64,000 nt of DNA from Centropus unirufus (taxonomy: Eukaryota > Chordata > Aves > Cuculiformes > Centropidae): positions 2,583,538 through 2,647,537 of the forward strand of contig VYZI01000101.1 of assembly GCA_013397695.1 (NCBI GenBank), read 5' to 3'. The number at the start of each line of letters is the position of its first letter. Positions within the stretch are counted from its first letter, which is position 1. Below, in pieces: positions 1 to 12,200 of this stretch. Under the pieces are notes generated by a model that ran no database searches, had not been told where the DNA came from, and saw only the letters and a program-made list of their open reading frames with translations. A program made the translations under genes and the position numbers.

Positions 1-3000
1 AGATGTGAGGGATATGGGAAAAAAACCCAATTTTTTTTAAGAAGACTTCCAGGAAGTAAACTTCCATCTTGGTATCATGTGAAAATGAAGGTCCTGCAGT
101 CACAGCCTGCCTGTCCCTTCTAAGAACCTAATGTTCCGAACAAAAATGCCTGACCACATTGTTAGCCAATTTAGAGCATTTGGAAGGGGAGGGGTCTTAA
201 GGACACCTTGAAAATTGTGTTCTTTCAAATGTTTTTGAAAACGAGAAGTTGGATAAAGGTCAGAAATCCAAACATTTATCTCCGCTGAGTGAAGGGGAAG
301 CCAAAGATGGCTATATTCGTTCTTTTGACTCCTCTCTGCTCTTCCCCATGGCCAATGTGGCCGAGGACAAAGCTGAGGTCATCAAGACAGACAAAAGGGA
401 ACTGCAGAAAAACATGAAGAAAACCAGACTCCATTAGCTCCACTGCTCAGACAGCAATTTGTTTAGTTAATTGCCACAGTAAAACAAACATAGAAAGAAA
501 AACATCTGGGAGGAAAAATTGGTAAGAGGGACCTGGCTGTAAATTTGCTTCCAATCCCCCATTGGCCAACAGCCTCACAGTTTTTGTAATGTCAGAAAGG
601 CACAGGGGTTTCAGGTGTTTTTTGTTTGGTTTTTAAAGAGAGAGGCTTTGGGACTTTAAACAACAGACAGCAGCGAAGGAGGGCAAACAGAGTTCAATTG
701 CCCCATTTTCAATGCTTCTGAAACCACCAGAGGGTGAAGGAGCTGCACACCCTGAACCCAGCGCCCCTCTCCTGCACAGGGCAGTGCTACTGCCTCCTCC
801 GCATCTTATTATCTTCAGGTAGAGCTGAATTCACTCTTCTGATGAGAAAGATCCATATCTGATCATGGGGAAATATGATTTTTCCTTCCTTCCAGCAAAG
901 CAGGTAGGAATCCTCTAGGATAAAGACAGAGCAATGGGAAGTGTCTGTGTCAGTGGAGGGTGCTGGATTTAACAGAGTGCCTCGAGTCATATTCAGGGCT
1001 GGTGGCAAGAGAAGGGAACTCTGTCCCAAACTGTCACATCAGCTAAAAGAAAGGCTAAATCGAGCCCTTTGAGTGAGACAAACAACATTATGAGGTTATT
1101 ACAGCAACTTGCTTGAAAATCTGCAGTGGGAAGCCAGGAGCACCAGCTGAATGCAAAAGCTGAGCCTGGGAGTGGCAGCAGGCACCATAAATAAGGTTCT
1201 GTCAGGTGTGCGTTATAGATCTTGTTTGCCTTGTTTGGCAAATAATCTACCCCTATTTAAAAAAAAAAAAAAAGGCACACAAGGCTGGAACTTGGCACGC
1301 TGGCCTCCATCCTGTCTCGGTGTTTGTACAAACCTCAGCTCTGCTCCAGCGCCTCCATTCAACTAAAAAAATGGGCAAAGGAGAAAAGAAGAGTACATTT
1401 CCAAAAGATTTCACTAAGTAGCTTCATTTGGCACAAAGAACAGCTTCAAGAAGCCCAGGACAGGATTGCTAAATTACCTTTTCAAGGGATGGCCCGTGTA
1501 TTTATTAATGGCTGGAGAGAGATGCCATCATTTTTTCAAGATTTGCACATTTCAGTTTAACAAAGGTGTAAAGCCAAAAGTCCTCCTTATGGGAAGCTCT
1601 AGCGGCAAGTCCTGTCACCCTTCCCACAGAACACAAAACCTTCCTACAACAGAGCATCTTTATTCAAGCCAATCTAGTGACCTTTTCCTTATTAAATAAC
1701 TAATAATTTTGGAAAGGTCAAAATATCATGCCATTTCAAGTTGTATCAAAAATAATCTTTCATCAGTAAACAGAAACTTTGAATTTAATCTTCTTTTTCT
1801 TCAATTGCAAATAGATTGAAATAAAAAATGATAAGATGATAATTTAGAAAACAAGATCATTTTTCTTCTTAGTTTTTAACTCTCCTCAGGAAAAAAACCA
1901 CCCAAGATTAAATAGTGAGGGCTTGCCTGAGCAGGAAGGTTTTATCTGCTAGATATGACTGTAACAGTGCAAGTGCCTGACTTCTTTCACTACAATCTCT
2001 TCCAGCTCAGTTTAAACAGTTTGCAATGTCATGAGATAAGCTTTAAAGAGGAAAAGAAAACCATAATTGGGGGGAAAAATTGCAAAAACCAAGACTGTTC
2101 ACATAGATCATTAAAATAAAATTTAACCATGGTGTAAAGTCATACCTTGGCTGTCGTGTTTAAAATTTCCCATGTAGACAATATCTCAGAGGAAACATGA
2201 GGGTTTGGGAGGGAAGTGATGTGGAAAGTGAAAATACTTTCCCAGCACAAAGCAGAACAAGAACTAGAAGCAAAGACAAGCTTTAAGAAGAAGCTTTCCT
2301 TCAGATGTTCCTCTATCCTTTCCACTCTTTCCCACAGTCATTTTAAAATAAGGGGAAAAGAAGAAAACCTTTCAAATTCAGGTGGCAACTCAAAGATCAA
2401 CACTGGTATGTTTAAAGTTAGTGAAAATAGGGATGAGAAACCAAGCTCTCTTGACTTTCTTCAGCATTTGCATTACGCCACACTAGACCTTTGCCATCTC
2501 ACCCGCTCTGAATAGGCAGGGGGAGAGGCAACACCAGACTTCCATCACATCAAAAAAGCAAGTGTGCGCCCCCCTTTTGCATAGCCCTAACTCTGAACAG
2601 AGGTTGAGCCATTACAAATGACCCTGCTTAATTAATAAGAATGAAGTAAAATGATCACTTGTTGGAAATTAGCATCTGGTGCCCTGAGACTTTTTATCCC
2701 TGTGCAGAAAGGGTGTGTGACCGTGATCACACTACTTCTGGGTGGCCTGTCATACACGAGTGACGTTGGGATAGACAAACAGGAACATACAGGCTCCTTT
2801 CTCCATTATATGCTCATTTATGACTTTCCCGTTTCCAGATTTATGTCTTTCAGAAACAAGCAGTATGTTTGTTGAGAACAAAAACACCCATGTTTTGCAT
2901 AAGACTCAATGCACCAGCAGCCAGTTTGCAGGCATATCCCTATATGTTACGAAGCAACTCCGGCACATGAGTCTTTTCCTGGAATGTGATGGAAGTCAAA

Positions 3001-5500
3001 GGAAAAAAAAAAAAGGTAGAAAACTCCTCTACTGAGCAGAAAATGGGCTACCACCATTCTTCCTGTTATGTCAACATAAACCATTCTGGAACTGCCTGGC
3101 AAGTTATCACCAGGGCTGTCAGCACTGCCATCTTCAGACATTCAAAAAAAATAATCAGACCTCCTAAGAGAACCCCAAATATTCTTTTAAGTTACTCTCT
3201 GCTTGTTGAATTATCTGGGGATGCTGGGAAAATACATATATTTCCTTTGCAGCAGAGAAGGCAGCTGGAATATCAACGTATCTTTAAAGGAAGTTAAGAT
3301 TGTCAAGCAATTACTTGACTCCAGGTGCTGGGGATTTAATAGACATAAAAAAAACCCCCAACCTCATAAATCAAACAATAACTTTGAGTTAGAGGCCCAG
3401 CCATTCTGGGTCATTTTGGATGTTGTAGGAGACCCTGAACTCGCTCGAGTAGGTTTGTTCAGGATTGCAAAGAGAAGGTTTGGACATTTTCTCTCCCTTT
3501 CCTCTAAGCAGGAGTAGCACAAAGAAATACGACAGTCATGATTTCCAGCATACAAGTTTGAAAAAAAGAAAAAGAAGATAGCGTGTCCTTCAGTGGTGTT
3601 CTTTGGTGTTGCAGATAAAGATTTAAGGGTGTTTTTTTTCCAGTTTCAAAATCATATCTGTGTAAGTGTCATGCAGACTTGTGGGAAACAGATTGCGTCT
3701 AAAGCTAGTAGAACAAAATAAGCCATTTTTGTCTTTAAAAGTACTTAACGGTGCCTCTAAAAGTTCCTCTTTGATTCACACGAACTTTGAATTACACTTA
3801 CGCACCTTTCTCTATATACCTGGTTCAACCGAGTCTGGTCACGAAATCACATGAGAATGAAGTTATTCCGTAAAACTTTTGATATTTCTTGGTTCTGTTT
3901 GGGAAAATCAAAACTTTAATCCAGGAGACCTTGTTTCTGGATAAGCCACATTTGTTCACAAGTTGTCCTGCATTTAGCCCTAGTGTGGCACTTTAGATCA
4001 TTACAGTTTAAATCAGAATAATAGACTACCGTGCGTCTGGTGCAATTTAGCTAGGAAAAAAAAGAGAGTTCTGTTATTGTATTACAGTGATAATTAAAGG
4101 AAGTCTCCAGAGAAGTTTTTAAAATCTAATTACTTCAGTAAGCTTCTATCCAGAGCACTAAAATAGCAGGCTATGTGAAAACGGTCTGCCTCACCTCACA
4201 TTATAGAGCAAACGTGTAATATTTGCTGCTGTCAAAGCCAGGAGGTAAAAAGTTAATAAAGAGGGATCCAGACAGGTAAAACTTTCACTGGCAGTTCCCC
4301 CCCTGAAATGCAGGTGGGTCCATGGGCTTTGGATTCCTGAATTGGGGCAGATGTTGCACTTCTGCAGGGGGTTTTGCCTACTTTCAGCTCACAGAAAACA
4401 AAGGATCTCAGAGCATTCTCAACATTTCAGAGCACACCGATGATTCATACGTGGTTACATGGCAATATTTACCCAGCTCTCAAGGGAGAAATTCATTAGG
4501 AGAGATTAGTCAGCTGTCAAGCACCCATTCCCTTGCATAAGAGTTAAATTATCTGAATAAAAGTTCTCATCTCCAATGTGAACTTCCGCCCCACCACCTA
4601 CTCGCTCTTCTCATGGTTTCATAATCAGTGGATGAGGACGTGCCATGACGTTTGTCTGCAGTCTCTGAAAAAGGAACACGGGAGACAATGAAAAATGGGG
4701 ATTTGAGCGCACCACGTTCTTTCTCCGTCTCACTGAGCAAAACTGAAGAAACACAACTTTTGATTTTTTTTTTCTGAGCCAATCATGGTTGCAGCAGGAA
4801 CAGAATTTCACGAATAGATGAATTTCTGCCCAGAAATGGCCAACAACCTCCAGCACATTCACCGATCTCCTCATCTCTATCAGTAGGGCAATTAGTTTTC
4901 TGGTTTTTCAGAGTATACTTTTAGTAGGACATGCTGCAGGCTCTGTTAAACCTCCGTGTTTCAGGAGAAATCACTGTATTTACACATGAGCTTTGTTTTA
5001 TATTACTATTTCTCACTTTCTCCAAAGCATACTTGCTCATTGCTAAAATCTAGGATCTGGACAATGAAGCATGACAGAAAAGTTGGCAACTACTACAAAG
5101 CACCCTGCAAACGCACCCATAAATAGGACGGAAAAAATACTTGGTAAAAACCAGCAGAGCAAGACCTTGCTCCTAGATACATGGACACTGAGTTTGTAAG
5201 GCCAATGCAAAGAGGGTCGTGGTCTTCAAAAGACCCTGCCTGCAAGAGCTGTACCAAGAAAGGAATACTTACTGCAGTGGTCTGGGCCCAAAACTTTGTG
5301 TTTTTCCAGCTGTATCTGTTGGTACAGATACAATTATTTTGTAATATTCCCTACAATTATTTTCTTCTTGTGTGCTTTTAAATAAACCTACCCTACGCAC
5401 GTCCCCTCCCGTGCACGTAGTATGCTCTTCCCATCTAAAAGCGGGAAGACGCTCAGGTTTATGAGCACCCCACACCTGCAGGAACTCTTCTAGGACTTAC
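1..5500. other. gene-free 5' region
   Basis: I see no open frame with splice signals that resembles a known protein here. The sequence is AT-rich with short A and T runs (for example at 1259-1273 and 3003-3014) and has no CpG island. It lies upstream of the dystroglycan-like gene and may hold its regulatory sequence, but nothing specific can be named. Confidence 0.6.
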
Positions 5501-5699
5501 CACTGCTTTTATCTCCTCTTGAAGAAGAAGAAGCGTCAAATGTAGCAAGTCAGGAGTCCAGCCCTCCATGCTGCAAAGCCAAGGATATGGACTCTCAGCC
5601 TGTCTTTGCCCTCACGCTTTGCCACTTGCCACACTCACCCTTCCCTTTGCCCGGTACCACAAAATCCTGGCAGGTCAGGTTACGGCGCTGTTTTTCTGG

Positions 5700-5914
5700 C
5701 TCTCCTCCAAGCCATATGTTGAAGCCCCCCCCACGGTGAGGCCCTAGTGTAGGTTTTCATCTCCTGGAGACCAAGTGGGCTTTTATCGCGACAGAAGCAG
5801 AGAGGGGAGTGAGTGGTAAATCTGAAGGGAACTGGACTGAAAAGCGTTCTGAGCTGGTTTTGTGCTACATGGTGCTCTCTCATGAGGAACCTTCAGCTGG
5901 ATGAAACGGCAATG
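5700..5914 (+). other. candidate 5'UTR exon of dystroglycan-like gene
   Basis: A strong splice donor (AATG followed by GTAAGT) ends at 5914. The next acceptor on this strand with a long pyrimidine tract (ctctttttctttctcccacag) ends at 6101, just before the exon holding the start codon. This suggests a non-coding upstream exon; its 5' end is not visible and 5700 is only a placeholder. Confidence 0.4.
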
Positions 5915-6101
5915 GTAAGTACCAAGGCTCTTTTTAAAAAAATCCCTAACCTTCCCCAGATATCACTGTGGCCAAAACAGACAAGCAGGGCTGCAACGAA
6001 CGCAAAGTGAAGCCTTCCCTTATCTGACAGCTTCCTGATGAAGTTGGCTGATCTGAAGTGTATATACATGTGGGTCTGGGCTCTTTTTCTTTCTCCCACA
6101 G

Positions 6102-6221
6102 CTCCAAAGGGCCATGAAGTAGCAGTACCCAGCTCCCTGGGGGAGGATGGACACCTGCAGGGACACAGTGGGCATCTGCAACAAGTTTCCTGCCTCGGGG
6201 TCCTGGGATCGAATTCCAGGG
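6102..6221 (+). other. 5'UTR part of first coding exon, with alternative start
   Basis: The exon begins after the acceptor at 6100-6101. An ATG at 6147 lies in frame with the signal-peptide ATG at 6222 with no stop between, and has the better context (A at -3, G at +4; the 6222 ATG has G at -3 and C at +4). Using 6147 adds 25 mostly polar residues before the hydrophobic core, so I chose 6222. Confidence 0.5.
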
Positions 6222-9200
6222 ATGCAAGTCTTAGCCACGCTCCCTCTTCTCTTTGCGCTGGTATCTGTCTGTGTAAACACACCTGCTGCTGTTGCCAAGG
6301 GATCAAATAACAGATGTGAAGAAACAAAGAGCCTGCAAGGAATCCCAGATACAACCATCCTTTTGGGGAAAATATTCTATTATCCATTGCCAGTATTTGC
6401 CTTCCAGGGAACCATAACTCAGTACAAGGTAACACTATTAAATACACTTCTTAGTACAATTCTGCAGCAAATGGGCATTCATTTAATGTTTAAAATTAAT
6501 TTGTTAAAAATTGCCATCTAGAGAATTGACTCAAGGTTGTATTATAAACAAGTAGAACTAATAGCAAAACCCCCACCATCACTCACTGCCAACACAGCAG
6601 TAACACGCTAAGCAAACAAAGCCCCTGCACAACACGTATTTTTTCTAATTTACCTGCAGTCTGAAGAATGCAGCATCTCAAAAATGGACGGTAAGTGTTG
6701 CCACTACATTAAAAAAAACATATAAAATAAGGCACCACGGTTTCTAGATTTTTAAATGGATCATTTGTTGCCGATTCCTGAACTTCTGTGCAGTTAGAAC
6801 TTGCAATATGTATAATTAGAGTAGCAACACTGCTTTCCCATCTCTAATTCTGCTTATCCTTGTTATGGAGCAGGTCACTTTAGCCAGTGGCGCAGATTTG
6901 CCAAAATGGTTGGATTTCAACCCTAATACAAACACACTGCAGGGACTGCCAATGGCCGGGGAGAGTGGAGTATACCTGCTGAACATCACTGCCTCTGGAA
7001 GAGTGTGTGCCCAGAGAACTGCTGGAAATTTTACTATCCATGTTCAGGAGAGCATCTTATTCCTAAACGTGAAGGGAAGCTTGAACTACATGCCGAACAG
7101 CTACCGGTGAGTACTGCCAGCTTCCAAAGGCTTTTTCCCTGACTGGCGGCAGAGAGAGGAATTAAAAAATAACAAAAAAAAAAAAAGTATCAAAGAGATG
7201 GGCGCTCCCTAACAGGCAAAGGGTGGGGATTTTTTTTCCTGCTATGGAAACACGACATTGGGGAAACAGAAACAAAATGGGGGGGGGTGGCAGGCACCAA
7301 AACCCCACCCCAAAACATTGAATGAGTACATGTTGAATCTAAAAGCAGGAGGATTTGCTGCCCCAGAGTGGTAGAGTACAGTAAGCATAGGTGTGAGTAG
7401 AGCTGGGGCACTGATTCTCCAGGTGGCCACTGTACAGGGGGCATCCAGCTTCCACCTGGGGTAGAGTTGGGAAGCAGAGCTCTTCTGTCAGCAAGGAGAG
7501 AAGCAGGCTCTAAATTGCCTCCACGAGACACAATTTCCACTGAAGGTACTTTCCTAACGTACGTACCAACATGTGATGTCTAGTGAACTAGGAATAAGTG
7601 AATTCCTTCCAAGCCAGCATCATGAGGAAAGTGTTTGGTAAACCCCAGTCCTGCTGCTGGGCTCTTTGCAAGCAATGAGATCAAACTTAGTGCTCACTGA
7701 AGTCAACGGAAATAGAAACATCAGTGCATTCAGTAGGAGGGAAGTTTTGGACTAAGAAGTGAAATGCTGGGTGGTACATCTTCTCAGCATGGCAGACGAA
7801 ATCCAAACAGGTATTTTCACAAAAAAAGGTGGGTGAAGTGTCAGATAAACAACTCTTAACCAATGCAATTTTGGACTTTCAATATCAGTGCCGACAGTTG
7901 TGGGAAAGAAGTGCCCATCAATTCCGCTGAAATCATTCTCTCTGTTGGAGTGGAAAGCCTGGAAGTACAGGAACGTCTCTCCATTGTGGGCACCATGGCC
8001 GAATATCTCCACCTGGATTCCTCCCTACTAACCTTGTTGCAGTACTCGGAGTTGGCGCACAGAGGCTCACAGAGCCTGACCATAGTGGCTGAAGACATTG
8101 AGCACATCGACTTCATGGGGAACCATTACATGGGACTCTCCTGGCCTGTGAACTGTGGAGGGTTTACTGCGCTCCACGAATTCATCCAAGTCCTGCGACG
8201 AAATGTTGACTCACGCCACCTCTCACAGCTGCTAGGATATGAAATTGCAGGCTGGAGAATACTTTGGAGAGGTGATTTTGAGAGAAAGTCTCCAAGAAGA
8301 CAACGTAGGCAGCTAATGATCACACCGACACCTACATTAAAACCAATTAGAATTACCCAGAGCCCAGCTCCAGGAGATGCTTCCAGGCCTTTGTCCCCTG
8401 CTGTGCCAAGCCGATTACTCACACAGCGCGTGGTATCGCCTACTCCGAGTTTATCACCTTTCTGTGAAGGAAGTGTAACAGTGGGAAGTTACAAGTCACA
8501 GAAAAATATCCATCTTATAAGTCAAGAAAATTCAGTCACCCTAGAAATGGACTCAACGTGGGACAAGCCAACCAACCCTCCAATATCTGTTACCTTCGGA
8601 TACTTTAATTCTCCTGAACTTTTGCCCTCACTGATTACTAAAACCCCATTTCACTTCACTGAACTGGAAGTGCTGCCTGCTGGAGTTTCTGACGCATCCT
8701 TGCTGTTAGAGCAGCTGGAAGCTCACACGCCCGAGACAGATTTGTATTTCCTTTCTAGTACATCAGGAGTGTCCACATACCATTTCCTACAGGACATCAC
8801 TTCGGACACAGACCAGCTTTCCAGGCCTATGGACACTTTGGCAATAAACACTTTTCAAGAACGGCTTCACGGCTCAGCAGAGTCATTTCCTTCTAAGACA
8901 AAATTTCACGTATCTTTGCCAGAAGCAATGTCAATAACAGCAGTGCTAGATGGCAGTGACAAAGAAAAAAGCCGCTTTCCAGAGCTTGAAATGCTCTCTC
9001 GTGCACCCCTCTCTCCAGAAACCCTCTCTTCAACATTCCCACAGGCCTCAGGAAGCACCAAAACTTTGCCTGACTTCACGTTTCCTGTTGGTGACACATT
9101 TTCACCTGCGCTGAGCCAAAGGTTCACTAATGACTATGGACAGTTATCTAATGAGCCTTTTATGACTATCCCGCAGCCCAGTGGGTTTCCATCTGCTAGA

Positions 9201-12200
9201 GGGAAAAGCACGGTTTATTCTGTGACCCAGACAGAAGTACAGACCCTCTATTCCAAGGTGAAGTTCAGTCCAGAAGCTTCAGCCAGCTTTTTCGGGATGT
9301 TATATAGCACTTTCCCTAGTAAAACTGAGGCATCTTATGAGCAAATTCTAATCATTCAGTCCCATCCCAATATCACTCCAGTTCTTACTCTGCCAGTAGA
9401 CTTTCCTAGCTTTGACATGCCTGAGCTTTCCAGACAAAGAAATGCTCTCTCTTACAGCAGTAGCACGCTCAGAACACAGATGCAGCCTGCAAATACTTTA
9501 TCCCTTGACACAAAGGAATTGCATTCAGACAGAGATCTGGGAACAAGGACTTTGCCAAACATCACTGAGCCTGCCCTGCAGTCGCACAAAATCTCAGACA
9601 TTTTATCAGGTGCTGCAGAAGAACCTCTGGTGACTTTATTTAATGCCACTTCTCGTGTGTTCAGCAGCGTACCAGGTACGTTTAAGATTTGACATTGCAT
9701 TCATCTTCTTTCCTGCCCTGAGAGTCCTCATATAATAGTTGGACATAGTTTCTTGTTCTAAAATATGACTTCACTGTGCTCGGGGTACAGCAGCAGCAGC
9801 GCTCCTCATCACTGAAACTAATTTTTTGCACTCAGCTTGATATATGTCAGCTGGACAATCGTGCCCAGTTCTGGCCATCTTATCTAAGGAAAGATGGGGG
9901 CCTATTGAAAAAGCTTAAAGGATAACAAGGATCATCATAGGTCTAGAAGACATGACATAAACTGAAATAATTAGTCTAGAAGATGCAGGTTTATATAACT
10001 GTTTGCTGAAAAGATGACAGAAGTGCTCTTGGTATCCCCAGGGAACTGAAGCAGCACTAATAACTCAGTTGCAGTTAACATAATCCAAGTTAGACAGTAG
10101 ATAAGCTTTCTTACAGTAAGGTTAATAAAATATTAGAAGAGATGTTTGTGGAACATTTTAGGGAGCTTTTAAGAAAAGAACAATGAATATGTATCAGAAA
10201 TTACACTGGAGTAAAGTAGTAGTAAAAAACTAGACCAAACACTCTTGATATTCCACCGCCTTCTCCAACTGCTTCAATCTGTGATTCAGGCTTAAGTACG
10301 TTTGCGACTACAGGAATAGGTTTGTAGGCCAGCTGGGCAAGTTTGCAGGATTATGCCGGAAGCAGCTTATATTAATTACATCTGTAAAAACACACGGTCG
10401 ATCTAGCAAGCAAGCAGGCATCCATCGCAGCCCAGAGATGAGCGACACAGCCCTAACGCAACACCGCTGTTCACTCCTGCAAACACAGGCCATCCTGAGA
10501 TGTCCAAAAATATTTTTCTGCTCTGGTGAGACAAGCCACTTAGGTCAAGAGTTCCCCCATTTTCCAAAGGGAAGGTTGAACTCTAGCTTCCTTCCCATGG
10601 CGGCAGATGCTGGCAAAGAGTTTTCCAGCACATGCCATAGAAGCTTTTAAACTACATTCCCGACCATCCAGCAGATAATTATCACAAGATCCTTTCTACA
10701 TAAATTTAAATGATCTTTCTCCTGAAACTGTAATGATCTTATTTTCAGAGGTGGTTCAGACACGACTGCCATTGCGCCAGAATCCAAGCACCTTGCTGTT
10801 TCCCACATCTGAAAGATTACAGTCCATGGCAAGTGCATGGACTCTTCCTTCATTTTCTGTTTCACAAGATCCTCAGAATACAAGCCCAGGTAAAACCGAT
10901 TTTATTTCTATGTTCTTACTTCTGAAAAAAGCTGTCATCAACCTTTATCTTGCAACGTATCTCTGGTTTCCTAAACTAGGACCCACACCAGTCCTCAAAA
11001 TATTGTGACCTAAAGATTTGTGTCCTTGTAAAATAATCCCTCCCCTTTATTTACATTTATATAGAGAGGATAAGATCAGGGCAGGATTTTACTCAAACTT
11101 GTGAATAAGCCCCTATCCTAAAGAGCAGAAAAGAAAAATAAATGAGATGGCGAAATGGCAAGAGGAAGGGAGCCCTTTTGTCACAGATTTCAGGAACTCT
11201 CTGTATTCTGATCTCCCTGACTCCTTGCCCCTGCCACCAAACTTCACCAAAAAGTCACAGAGAAAAGATTTCCTTTCAAATTCGTCACCATATTTTACCA
11301 TCTTACAGCTTCCTTGGTGTCTGCTCACGTCTTCATAGGAGCTCTTCAAGCTTGGCAGATGCACAACACTCAATCCTATTCCACAGTGTCTCTGCCACCT
11401 CCAGAACTGGGGTCATGCCGAGACACCCAGTGCGTGCCTGATGCATCTGAAATTATTCTTGATGCTAAACACTGCTCAATAGTATAAAGAAAAGACGAGC
11501 ATTCACATAAAATGCCCAAAGAAAAAAATCCACGACTAGTGTTGGAAATAGAAGAGGAAATGATAACGTGTTTTAATGACAACCTCCTAGGTGAGCTCCA
11601 TTTCAGAATCTGATGACAGAGCACGTGGATATCTTGGCTGTGACCAGTTCTTGGCAGAGTTCAGAGCTGTTTCTTCGGTTGTGTCCGTTTCCCAAGAGGA
11701 CACTTCACGTGGAAACAACTATGAGCTTCTGCCCTTTTTGGATCTCAGCTTTTGCAAGCACATTCCCAGTGGTTCCTGCAAACTTAATGTTGGGAGGGAA
11801 GGCAAATCAAGGTAACACTTGAGGGCAGCCCTGCTAATGAGATATCTGTGCTAGAGTCGTTGGTAGGTGAAGTATCACAATACCAGGCCATCGCCTGCCA
11901 GCTCAGGCAGCTCCAGGCAGCTTTCCATTCTAATCCAAACTCAGATTTTGGTGGAGCGTTCAATCCTACAAGGAAGGGCCTTGAAGTTTACATAATGCTT
12001 TGCATAACACAAAATGAAAAACAAAATTCAAACAAGAACTTTGCAAAGTAGGAATAAACACTACCCTTATTCTTCAATATTTAAAGTATTAGATATGAGG
12101 CACTCTTAACTCCTACCATGAAGCAAATTCATCACCTGAGAAGCACATCGTGATATTTCTCTGTAAAGTTCCTAGAATGAAGAGATTGTTGCCTGGGATG

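Noticed and set aside
249..437. 62-codon plus-strand frame near the left edge
   Set aside because: No recognisable protein and no splice context; length is expected by chance.
1..5900. First exon of ITPR2, expected near here by synteny
   Set aside because: No translation resembling the ITPR2 N-terminus and no CpG island are present; it probably lies outside the window.
5893..6447. 184-codon minus-strand frame
   Set aside because: It is the reverse strand of the first coding exon of the dystroglycan-like gene; no splice or domain support.
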